Source: Polytrichum commune
Lineage: Eukaryota > Streptophyta > Polytrichopsida > Polytrichales > Polytrichaceae
Length of the DNA: 60,000 nt
Assembly (NCBI GenBank): GCA_950295325.1
Contig: OX485807.1
Coordinates: forward strand, 45,230,440-45,290,439
Reading direction: 5' to 3'
Position numbers and translations under genes: made by a program. Within the stretch, counting starts at the first letter, position 1; the number at the start of each line of letters is the position of its first letter. The notes under the pieces were generated by a model, which ran no database searches, was not told where the DNA came from, and saw nothing but the letters and a program-made list of their open reading frames with translations. This document shows, one piece after another, positions 23,113-33,484 of this stretch.

Positions 23113-26100
23113 CCTCTTCCGGGTCTCGGGCAACGATTTTACCTTCTTCATTCCACCTTTGTAGGCTCCAGTCAAGTGCGGAAATCATTTTTGTCTTCGC
23201 CACCTCCACCATCTCCACGGGCACAATATTCACTACCTTCATACCCAAGGCCTGAACACATCCATTGAATGAGAAAGCCATTAAATGTCAAATTCGTTAT
23301 TGTGAAATTCCCAACTTATTGATTCGGAAACAAATAACAATCTGGAGAGCTATCAAACATGGGGTTATAAGGCAGGTACATGTCCAGGCCCACGGGTGTT
23401 CACCCGTGGGCCTTCCTACCTGGTGTAGGATATGGCTCTCTAGGACATCATCTACATAACGTGGTATATCCAGAATATCACAATTGGGAGAAGATGCTCA
23501 ATACTTACATGTGCCACTATATGCGCCTTATTGCCTCCACAAATATTCAGAAAAAATGACCCCTCAAGACAAGAAGGCTTGATGATATCTATATAGGTCT
23601 GCATTCTCAACTCCCCCTTGAATAAAGACTTGGCCTCCTCATTGGAATAAGCCTTTTTCTCTGAATAACGTGCATATCGCCCAGGCTCATGCACGTCCAA
23701 CATCTTCCGTCCTCCACAGAGCCGCACAGCCACCTCCGAACTTGCCTCGCCTCTACTAGGAAAAATGCAGGTTGTAACGCGAAGAGCACTTGCTTCGAAG
23801 AAGCAATCGCGAGAAGCAATTTTCTCCTCTTTGATTCCATGGTAGACTGCGTCACAAAATCTCACATTTCTCGGTAAGTGTGTCTTCAGAACATTGTGTA
23901 TGAAATGCCGGTCCGGATATTCCGAAATCACAGTCCACAATTGGGGGGACTCCAAAATGCCAGGAAAAGCGTGACGAAGACCTTGCAGTGTGGAGTCGAC
24001 AACCTCCATCATACGACCTCCACTACCTATTCCCGCCTGGACTCCGGGCAGAAAACGTGTGTCCATGTAAGCATGCAGTACTGGTGCGATCACTGTCCCA
24101 CCGCTGAGCGCGTAATTGTTGTCAATAGACAACACGACATGGGCGGGCGAAACCTCCGTATTATGGCTACCTAGTATGTTTCGCACTCCTTCTTTGAACC
24201 GGTCGGGAATAGGTAGTCTCTTCCTTGTTGGGTTCATGGCGGCAAGAAGGTACTCCGCTCCAAGCAAGTCCACAAGTCGTTCTCGCTGGAGTTTTCCAAA
24301 GTTATTCACTCGCTTCCACAATCTCCACAAATCCCGATCAATAGTCTCCTTCTGCTCCACATTGACGATGTACATTGGGATCGGGTCTAAACACTGTGTC
24401 ATTCCGATATAGGTTTCATTCTTCTTCTTCCTATTCACCGCCCAATCGCGCACAGTCTTCAAGGTATGCCTAGGGTAATCCTCTCCATCTTTGGCGGAGA
24501 GGATTTGATTCGCTGCCTTGTCGAGCTCCATCTCTGTCAAGCCTCGAAACTGCTTCAGATCGTTCTTGACCACCTTCCTTGGTTTGAAACCCTTCGTATC
24601 TTTCATACGAAGCCCGGTCTTAGGGTCGACGTACTCGCCACTCTCGTATTCCTTGAATATCTTCTCCCACTTCTCCCATATGTCATCTCTCAACACGGGC
24701 AACACGTGCTCCATGATGAGGTTGGTCTCCCTCTCCACGCGGAACGTCCACATGACGCACATAACAAATGTCTGTATCAAATAGCGGCCATGTATCAATC
24801 CCCATGTATACAACTCCTTCTATTTCTATCAATCACCAACAGCATCATAGTGGCCCACGGGTGAACACCCGTGGGGATCAAGCAATTGATAAATTCAAAA
24901 GTCACAAGTTTGGAATATACCTTCCACTTCTTAAACGCTTCCGCATTGTTGGACTTTTCGCGTACGGTTCGGTCAGGCCTTCCTCGCCTAATCCACGTCT
25001 TCCTGGCGTGCTGAATGCACTCCGTAAATGATGGGAAATATTTCCTATACTCACTATCCAGGTTTAGAACACCAGAAAGGTGAAACAGAGGGTCGTCATC
25101 ACCTTCAGGGGCCCAGACCACATTACAGGGCCATGTCGAGAAAAACCTCTTCATCTCATCTGTGCTGGCCGCATCATTCACATACTCCAAACATGCTGCT
25201 AACGTGTGTTGTCCATTCACCACGTGGAACGATTTGTTCTTCACCTCCTCAAAATTTGTAGGTTTCCTTCGCCTATCCGATGGAACGATTGTCAAGAAGT
25301 TGGGATGGATCTTCGGTATGAAGGCATAGTTGAATAACCATGTCTTCATCTCCCTCAAATGTGCGTCGGATATGGGCCGGCAGTTATACCCTGCATCGCC
25401 CCGCTCTATATTTGCAATATTTACAAATCCATTGACGCCTTCACCAAAAATCCAAACCCTGTTGTACTTGTTCTTAAACAATTCCATATCCATCAATCTG
25501 TCTCCAACCGATTTTTCTGGAGGCCCATGAATTGATCGCCTCGGAATCTTCTCGAGCTCAAGAAATGGACTATCTTCGACAATTTTCTTCTTGCCTCTCT
25601 TCGCCACAACATCCTCGGCGGGTGTGTCTTCGACAATCATTTCATGATCTTCGGCGGGTCTTGTCTTCTTCCTAGACGACATAGCACGTTCCTCACCTTG
25701 ATCCTTCCTCTTCCCGTCTCGGATTTGCTTCTTCCTCAAATTTTCCTCCAACCTCGCCGCCTTCGCCTCCTCAACTATTACCGTCACTCGCCGTAGAGCA
25801 GCCTTGTAGTCTTGCTCGATCATGACTGATCTCTCCTCCGCGGACCTTGTATGCTTGTTGGTCTCGCTGTATTCTATACAATAGGTGAGAAATTCACCGT
25901 TTAATGAGCGGATGTTCTCTCCCTCATTGTTGAGTTCTTCGTTCACATCCGCATACGAAAATGTATCCACTAATCCTGCAACCTTGAAGTCCTTCTTGCG
26001 TTCTGACGACTTACACATAATCAGAACGCGGCTCCCATCCGCTTGGATGTCCAACACATGCTTTGCCTTTAGGAACTTCCTCCACGTGGAATTCGGCCCA

Positions 26101-26354
26101 GTCTTCGTGTATAGCGAGAGGACCGTTGTCTCCCCGAAACCACTGTATTGCATGAACCATTGCAACTCTGGGCCCAACACCTCAATATCGTAGTTCACCG
26201 CTCTTCCCACGCCCCCAGATACTGAAGACGAAAATGCACGTGTTAGTACTCCGCATAGTGTACAATTTTCATAATTTTAGAATTCATATAACATTGACGT
26301 GCACATAGGTATTGTGGTTATACCTTTACGAGCCGTTTGCTTAGTTCTTGCCAT
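23108..26354 (-). CDS. Gene A1: H3-tail-like N-terminus, ParB-like domain, possible permuted DNA methyltransferase
   Basis: Inferred exons: 26,354-26,324, 26,221-24,921, 24,771-23,509 and 23,251-23,108. Phases are consistent (1, 0, 0) and sites are GT-AG, including the strong donor CAT/GTAAGT; 912 codons plus stop. The protein starts MARTKQTARK and continues VSGG: residues 1-9 of mature histone H3 are exact, and G12 and G13 also align. Next come a globular region, a coiled basic segment with SSRKKTRP and KRGKKK (about 190-220, possible nuclear signals), then a ParB/sulfiredoxin-like region with PISDAHLREMKTWL and VVNGQHTLAA (about 300-350). The C-terminal half has SIDNNYA (about 660) and FLNICGGNKAHIVAHALGMKV (about 851-870), spaced like the catalytic and SAM-binding motifs of a circularly permuted N6/N4 DNA methylase; the usual DPPY would be DNNY. 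That call is weak. An upstream exon pair (26,972-26,951 and 26,479-26,439) could be joined in phase and would add 21 residues before MARTK, making the H3-like peptide internal. RNA is needed to decide. Confidence 0.7.
23389..23410. repeat. 22-bp palindrome inside gene A1 intron
   Basis: Perfect copy with TT centre (on the + strand), inside the inferred intron 23,508-23,252. Confidence 0.9.
24854..24875. repeat. 22-bp palindrome inside gene A1 intron
   Basis: Perfect copy with AA centre, inside the 149-nt inferred intron 24,920-24,772, where it takes up about one seventh of the intron. Confidence 0.9.
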
Positions 26355-26438
26355 CTATATTCAAATGAGAGGTCACTGCGACACCTCTATGCACCTGAAT
26401 AAAACACCAACTGTCTACCACATGGTCTTGTCTATAAC

Positions 26439-27003
26439 CTTCAAAAACATAAACCTGTGGTGGAACAATGTTGTGTTAGCTAAGAAAGCCAAAAGAAAAC
26501 TACCCAAAAATGGCCCCCTCCAAGAGAATGGAAAGGCCCACGGGTGTTCACCCGTGGGCATACCCCACCGCAAATTAGGAGTGGGGAGGCCCACGGGTGA
26601 ACACCCGTGGGCATACCCCACCACCAGTTGCGAGTGGGGAGGCCCACGGGTGTTCACCCGTGGGCAATCCCCACCACCAGTTAGGAGTGGGGAGGGCCAC
26701 GGGTGAATACCCGTGGGCATACCCCACCACCAGTTGGGAGTGCGGAGGCCCACGGGTGTTCACCCGTGGGCCAACCCCACCACCAGTTAGGAGTGGGGAG
26801 GCCCACGGGTGAACACCCGTGGGCATACCCCACCACCAGTTGCGAGTGAGGAGGCCCACGGGTGAACACCCGTGGGCCCTTGAAATAACCACTTCCAGAC
26901 AACCCCTTTCACACCTAGGGCCAAGGTAATGAGAATTTATGCATACTCACCAGGATTCTTTGGTGGAGCCATGCCTAATGTTGTTCAAATCCAATGTTTG
27001 TTT
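26439..27003 (-). other. Possible 5' exons of gene A
   Basis: Minus-strand exon 27,003-26,951 has an acceptor (TATGTGCAG) and a very good donor (CTG/GTGAGTATG) and contains an ATG in good context followed by APPKNP. A second short exon, 26,479-26,439, has a pyrimidine-rich acceptor (GGCTTTCTTAG) and donor (GAAG/GTTATAG) and keeps phase through to the MARTK exon. A further donor-like site lies at 27,400. If only the first is used, its ATG opens a short upstream frame that ends inside the MARTK exon. Either way the seven-palindrome array would lie in a 5' intron. Confidence 0.45.
26537..26876. repeat. Palindrome array 1: seven copies at exact 53-bp period
   Basis: Copies begin at 26,537, 26,590, 26,643, 26,696, 26,749, 26,802 and 26,855, each exactly 53 bp from the last. 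Spacers of about 31 bp are near-identical and all in the same orientation (core ACCCCACCACCAGTT then GAGTGGGGAGG). The palindrome centres read TT, AA, TT, AA, TT, AA, AA, so the centre orientation changes while the spacers do not. The fourth copy has one mismatch in its right arm. The array lies 183-522 bp upstream of the MARTK start codon, probably in a 5' intron of gene A. Confidence 0.95.
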
Positions 27004-27469
27004 CTGCACATAACAAAACCCTAAAAGATTAGTTCCATGTGAAATACATTCATGCTCTCAAAGCAAAAAAACAAGAAATTCTAGTCTCACATTATTAGGA
27101 ACACACCCTCATTGCATCCTAGTTTGAGCATTCCTCTAGCATTTCACTCAATTCATCACAACCAAGCATCACACAACTCACTTAAATTTCTCTAACATAT
27201 TTGGGTGTGAGATTCTCCAACGAATTGAAACCCTAGTGCACCAGAAATGCACCACATTCTCACAATTGAAACCCTACCATCAGAAACAAACAAACCCTGG
27301 TTCACCACAAACAGCAATTCCAGAATTGGACTTCACAAGCACTACAATGCAACCAAAGCATGAATAGAATGGAAGATTAGGAGAATGAAATGATTGCTTA
27401 CAAGTACCAGAATTGGACTTCTCTCCAATCTTTCTTCATCCTCTCACTTTTCTCCACATTTCAGCAATG

Positions 27470-27925
27470 CCACATTCTGGATTTGAACAAGAGTATGGAG
27501 AAGTGGGTGGAAGCAAGATGAAGCAATAGAATGGAGAAGTGAGTAGAAGCTACAGAAAGAAGATAATCAAGAAAGTCAGTTGAAGCAAGAAAGAGAATGA
27601 GAATCAGGAAAGTGAGTAGAGGGTGGAGAAATAAGAGAAACAAGAAAAGTAGGAGGAGCAAGAGAATGGAAAGAATGAAGAAATGTGGAGAGAAAGAGAA
27701 TGACAAGAATTTAGAAAAGTGGTATTCCAGCAAGAATGAAGAGAGTCCAAAATGAAGATAGTCCAAAAAGAATGAAGAGAGTCCAGAAAAGTGGTGGAAG
27801 AAAGAAGAGGGAGTTTTGAAGTGGAGCTTTGGGTCGGAAGCTTCAATGGTGGAAAGAGGAGAATGAGAGAGAGGAAGAATGAGAGTGAGGGAGAATGAGA
27901 GAGAGAGAGACAATGAGAGAGTGGG
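27470..27925. repeat. Purine-rich (+ strand) / pyrimidine-rich (- strand) tract
   Basis: About 450 bp of GA-rich sequence (GAGAATGA, GAAGTG and GAGAGA motifs). It creates long Ser/Leu/Phe-rich open frames on the minus strand that are composition artefacts. Located upstream of gene A in its direction of transcription, so it may be a promoter-proximal CT-rich leader. Confidence 0.7.
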
Positions 27926-28119
27926 TCCCATTCAAGAAACGCCATAATGACGGGATGGTGGAAGTAAAAGGCCACATAATGAGTGATTAGTACGAAGGGA
28001 CGTGGTGGATGAGATCTCGGGATGCGAAGGGATCTCGGGATGCGAAGGGATTTCGGAATCGGCGGCTTAAGGACGATGCGGAGGGGGTTTGGGCGGTATG
28101 ATGGTTTAGGGAGGTAGTG

Positions 28120-28450
28120 ATAAAGAATTATTAGTACTTAGTAATGTAGGCATCACATTCGTATATTAATTAGTAGTACATAGTAAGATAAGTAAGTATT
28201 AGTGATGTAGTTATTGGCACTTAGTAAGATATTTAAATATTGGTAAGATAATTAGCTAGTAAGATAACTGCATATTAGTAAGATAACTACGTATTAAGAT
28301 TTGGTTAACTACGTCCTAGTAAGATAGGTGGGAGTTAGTAAGAAAATTATCAGTGCTTAGTACGAAATCTGGGTATTAGTGAGATAATTAATATCACTTA
28401 GCAATATGTCCAAGTATTGGTAACATAATTTTCAGCACTTGGTAATAAAT
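28120..28450. repeat. Degenerate minisatellite, TTAGTAAGATA-type
   Basis: Repeated 'tagtaagata' and 'gtattagtgagata' motifs with variable spacing over about 330 bp. Non-coding. Confidence 0.6.
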
Positions 28451-28507
28451 AAAAAGTTGCATTTACATATAGTCATTAACATAATTTGTTAACATACAAA
28501 TATACTC
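28448..28507 (+). repeat. 60-bp repeat, partner at 29,636-29,695
   Basis: Identical or nearly identical to 29,636-29,695 in direct orientation (both run from 'aataaaaagttgcattt' to 'catacaaatatact'). Confidence 0.85.
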
Positions 28508-28704
28508 TGGGTTTGGATTTTATTCACATTCATGTGCTTTGCTAATGCCACATCAAAACTCAAATTGATTTGCTAATGCCACATCATACCCAAAACACGA
28601 TATTCAATATTTTGAGAGAGTGGGATCCTCTCAAAATAATATTGGCCACCTGGACACCTAAAAGTCATGTTAGGTTGATAAATACTAGATTATACTTCAA
28701 ACGT

Positions 28705-28819
28705 GTAGTTTCCATTAAAATGAGAGTATGTTAAGTTGGAAAATCAACTCATTTAGGTTGAGTCGACCTAAATGAGTCGATTTCCCAGCTTAACATACTC
28801 TCATTTTAATGGAAACTAC
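28705..28819. repeat. 115-bp near-perfect palindrome
   Basis: Left arm starts GTAGTTTCCATTAAAATGAG and the right arm ends with its reverse complement. Arms are about 57 bp with few mismatches, around a GTCGAC centre. It could be a fold-back MITE. ATTAAAATGAG also occurs next to the right terminal repeat of the giant element (37,904-37,914). Confidence 0.9.
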
Positions 28820-29203
28820 GGTGGAATTTATGGCGGAAAATCAAATGTTATCAAATGTTAAAAAAGGGGGGTATAGTTATATTTATGTGCAATCTGAAAT
28901 TCTAGCATGGGGGTGGGCATCACTCCAACCCCCTAATTTCTTTGATAATATCACGTCAGAATTCAAGTTGATTTGCTTATGCAACAACATCATACCCAAG
29001 TCTAAGCACACTGCAACATGATGAGTTTATCACCATATCAAACCCAAGCCTAAGTACACAACCATGTAATGAGTGCACATACCTTATTATTTTTGGACAA
29101 GTGGTTTGTCAAAATATACTTAAATGTCGATTATGTATGTATTCATTGGCTAAATGTAGGATCCCCACTTGTCTGGACTCTCCTTTCATAGTGAACATTG
29201 TCA

Positions 29204-31030
29204 CATGTCTATCATAGTACACCCCCTGGGTTGGGAACTATTCACCCACGGGCCAAAGTTCCACTGGGCCCTTAATATGTCCAGATACTCCCACATATAT
29301 TTCATCCTTCCATGTCATGTTCCTACCTAGCCGGCGGCATCCTCCGTGTGACATATCAAGGCTCCAATTAAGAACACGGGTTCAAAGTGGTTTAGGTAGG
29401 AAGACCCAAGCATTAGACCATGTTGTTGTGGTCCATATATGAATTTGAGACATGCGAAAGTCTCAAATTAACGAATGACCTTTGAGAGGTGCTTAAGAAA
29501 TTGCAAACCCTAGGGAATGCACCTTTTGTGACAAGCAGGAATCACATACGTTCTCAGCATATTCTTAAAACCTCTTATATAGTAGCTCTTTTTGTAAAAT
29601 TAGGCAATACACACACAATCTCAAAAATATGTATAAATAAAAAGTTGCATTTACATATAGTCATTAACATAATTTGTTAACATACAAATATACTCATCAA
29701 GAGTTGCATCAATCCGGCGATGACAAAATCGCAACGCCCAAGACACAGTCTAAGGAGCAAAACCTAAGAACTTAGAGTGTTCTAGGAACTTGAGGACTAC
29801 CACCATATGACAATAATGAATGAAGACTTGAATACGATGAAACTAACACATACATTGTTAAGTTAACTCCGAAACCTTAGGGTCCCCTTGTGTACATCTA
29901 CATTTATTTCAAAATTCTTTGTATCCTTTGTAGTTATACACACTAGAAAAATTAATAACTCTCACTTGTGTATATTTTGTATGAGTATGAGTCAAGTGAC
30001 ACCCCTTCTTACACTTTAATATGTTCCTACGTGGTATGGAGCGTCCACCACTTGAGCCTTCTATGCATTGGCATATAATCGCACATGTCTGTCATAGTAA
30101 ACCCCCTGGGATGGGAACTATTCACCCACGGGCCAAAGTTCCACTGGGCCCTTAATATGTCCAGATACTCCCACATATATTTCATCCTTCCATGTCATGT
30201 TCCCACCTAGCCGGCTCCATCCTCCGTGTGACATATCAAGAACCCAATTAAGAACACGGGTTCAAAGTGGTTTAGGTAGGAAGACCCAAGCATTAGACCA
30301 TGTTGTTGTGGTCCATATATGAATTTGAGACATGCGAAATTCTCAATTTAGAGTGTTCTAGGAACTTGAGGACTACCACCATATGACAATAATGAATGAA
30401 GACTTGAATACGATGAAACTAACACTTATGTATATTTTGTGCTAGTATGAGGCAAGTGACACCCCTTCTTACACTTTAATATGTTCCTACGTGGTATGGA
30501 GCGTCCACCCCTTGAGCCTTCTATGCATTGGCATATTATCGTACATGTCTGTCATAGTACACCCCCTGGGTTGGGAACTATGCACCCACGGGCCAAAGTT
30601 CCACTGGGCCCTTAATATGTCCAAATACTCCCACATATATTTCATCCTTCTATGTCATGTTCCTACCTAGCCGGCTCCATCCTCCGTGTGTCATCGATAT
30701 TGGAGAATGTTGTAAGATGCAAATACGTTGAAGCGGGTGTTCATATCAAGAACCCAATTAAGAACTCATATCAAAATGGTCTAGGTAGGCATACTTGAAT
30801 GCGATGAAACATCTTGAAACCCTAGAGTGTGGATGTTCTCAATTCAAATCTTATTCCTTGTTGTCACATTATTTCCCTGATATCATAAGTATTGCCATTA
30901 ATGCAATCCACCAAAGAAGTCAACCCACACCCACTTGCCACCCCTCCACTGGGCCCTCAATACATCCAAATACTCCCACATATATTCCATCCTTCTATGT
31001 CATGTTACTACCTAGACGGGAGCATCATCC
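29204..31030 (+). repeat. Tandem repeat with about 457-bp period, three to four copies
   Basis: A conserved block ('ccactgggccc', 'cccacatatatttcatcc', 'cctacctagccgg') starts at about 29,204, 30,085 and 30,540, with a shorter relative near 30,947-31,020. The second and third copies are about 457 bp apart. The first is separated from the second by about 880 bp because of an extra segment that includes the 60-bp repeat at 29,636. A second block (29,769-29,850 and 30,348-30,430) repeats in register. No coding content. Confidence 0.85.
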
Positions 31031-31039
31031 ATGTAACGT

Positions 31040-33390
31040 ACCTCCACAACACAATAAACATAATTGTAGTTAGAGTCATCAACTCTATTTGTGTTGCTCA
31101 ATACTAATTGTCAACTGCCCGTTTAGTGTCATCAACAATAAATCCAAACCTAAGATTATTTGTCATTCCTTCAAAAAAAAACATTGGGCATCACAAATTT
31201 ACAACATTGTCGACATTGTGATTATGATCCAAATTTTAATCATCCATGACTACATTTCATTGCAAAAATGTACGGATGCAAAATATACCAAACTTTGTTG
31301 GATTCATTGGCATTTGGAAGAACTAAAAGTAAGTTGGGATGACAAATATTTGTAACCTTGATTACAATAAATGTCACTAGAAATGTTGCTAGAATGACAT
31401 AAAATACCATACGACACTAACTAAAATATTTAGTGTAGTAACTCCAACATATCACTCAGAAGAAGAGAATGAAGAGCAAACTTATGATGATGACCCAAAT
31501 TAGACTAATGATAAGGAAAGAAATAACCCTAAACCCTAAACCCTAAACCCTAAACCCATTGTTTGCGAGATCCCACGAATTTGAAATACCCTATCACTTG
31601 ACTTGATTGATATTGCCTACTCCAACATATATCTCAATCCCACCCCATGTGCCTAAACTCAACTTCATACTTGACCTTTCAAGTGTGGTTGTACAGTTAA
31701 TGTATTGGTTGACTTGCATATTTACGGCCTCGAATGTCCTTTAGAAAGTGCACATCTAAGGGACCGGTATTCACGTAAGTATAACCATGCTATCACATAG
31801 ATTCTTATTATAACCTAGCATAGTCAATCACAAACTCTCAAAATATGATTGTCATTGTAGGGTCGGTTGTAGGCATGGATTGACAACCTAAGTACCAAAG
31901 TACTAAATTTGAACATTGCCAACAACAAATCCCACATGCCTCCAACATCTATGGCTACACGGTCCAAAATTACGCCATTATATTCTCCTTAAAGGTGATT
32001 TCAAAAATATTTATGGCAAGTCCACAAGTCATACCCATGGATTGGAGCTCGACATTCTGGAAAGGTTACTTAAAGGTTACTCAAATGTATTTAACCCCAA
32101 TTTTAAATAGTAGTTCAATAATCCCCAAACTCAAAATCGTTTGGATAATGTTTTTATATATATTTTAAACAACATTTTGCTACTACTTATAGGGGTTTGA
32201 CCAAGAAAATCATGGCATTCATATACCGGAGCACTTTCTTGGTCCACTTTACTATGCTTGCACCATTGCAATAGTATAATGTAGCACATAATATGAGAGA
32301 AACAAGGACATTACATAACTATCATAACAATGATTGATATTTTGTGATATTATACCCACTAGGCCTATAAATGATTCATTTCATAACATTATTTAGAATC
32401 ATAATGGGGGCTGCGGGATTGACATTATTTTGCAAACTACTCCATCACTCATTATAAGTCACAAAATATTGCATCGCTCATTGTAAGTCACAAAATATTT
32501 CATAACATACTATCACAATATTGTAAGTATTGGACATCTTTAAAGTATTGTGGGGTATGGAATAATAGGTAATTTCTCATTATAACTAGGTAAGTGACAT
32601 TATTATGCTTGCGACATTATTATGTTATAATTGGTGGTCGACTAAAAAACACCGTGAGAAAAAGACAAGATCATATCACAATATCAAGTAGAAGTTAATG
32701 TGCATTTATTCCTTGGCCCATGGCATGGTCTTATATCTTAGGTGGTTCATATCTCTAAAAGGAATGTTGAAGATTTAATTCAAAAAAAAAACACGCTTCT
32801 CATTGATGACGAACCTCTCACATCACTTTGGATCACCTCAACTCAAGGGGGACCTCAATGTGTAAAGGAGTCATGTATATATATGTGCAAACAACCACTA
32901 TTTTATGTGGGAGTATAACTTTCAATTTTTTTTTCCCAGAAGGTGACATTATGTAAGTTTAGAATTTGGATTAACAAAAAAATGTGTTACACTTGCTGGG
33001 ATATTAACCCCTTAATTGTCATGCGTCAACGGAAGAATTATGCAACTCTACCAATTTCTCCTCGTCGTAGGTTAGTTACAAACGATTCTTGTGATTGTAA
33101 TCAACTATATTGTAATGTTGGCATGAGTATGCTCGGTAGTGGTATGAGGTGTATGCAAAGCTTACACAATGATCATTGGTACCGCGAAGACTCTCCTTCG
33201 CCTTGTACCAAATTTTCACTCCATGTACATACGAGGTCTTAGCCCACTACCGAAGGTCATCATTATTCAATATGAGGAAGGTTAGTACGTGATTAGCTCA
33301 TGGCGTTTGGAATTGGAGGGAATGACGTCTAAGTACTTACGAGATTGGAGGGAATGCAATGTACTTCCTCATGTGAAATTGGAGGCCATG
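31040..33390. other. Spacer between the divergent genes, no gene recognised
   Basis: AT-rich. Open frames here (for example 31,089-31,355 and 32,943-33,242) show no recognisable motif. Contains the telomere-like tract at 31,527-31,557 and an A-rich run at 32,784-32,792. Confidence 0.5.
31527..31557 (+). repeat. Interstitial telomere-like tract
   Basis: Four perfect CCCTAAA units plus CCC, 31 bp, in non-coding sequence. The second such tract inside the giant element. Confidence 0.95.
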
Positions 33391-33399
33391 CTCACGACC

Positions 33400-33407
33400 T
33401 ATATAAA
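33400..33407 (+). promoter_or_regulatory. TATA box of gene B
   Basis: TATATAAA 78-85 bp upstream of the exon-1 ATG at 33,485, followed by a CT-rich leader. Spacing predicts transcription starting near 33,430. Confidence 0.65.
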
Positions 33408-33484
33408 GGCCACCATTTGGAGGGTCATTTCTTTTTCCTCATTTGAGTCCACCACCCTTCACCCTTCACCCTTGAGGAGCAACC

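Noticed and set aside
26537-26876. CRISPR-like layout: regular palindromic repeats with spacers of about 31 bp
   Set aside because: The spacers are near-identical to one another, the setting is a eukaryotic genome with spliceosomal introns, and there are no cas genes. It is a tandem repeat whose unit contains a palindrome.
27461-27975. Long minus-strand Ser/Leu/Phe-rich frames
   Set aside because: Product of a 450-bp GA-rich tract lacking stop codons by composition. No domain and no codon-level structure.
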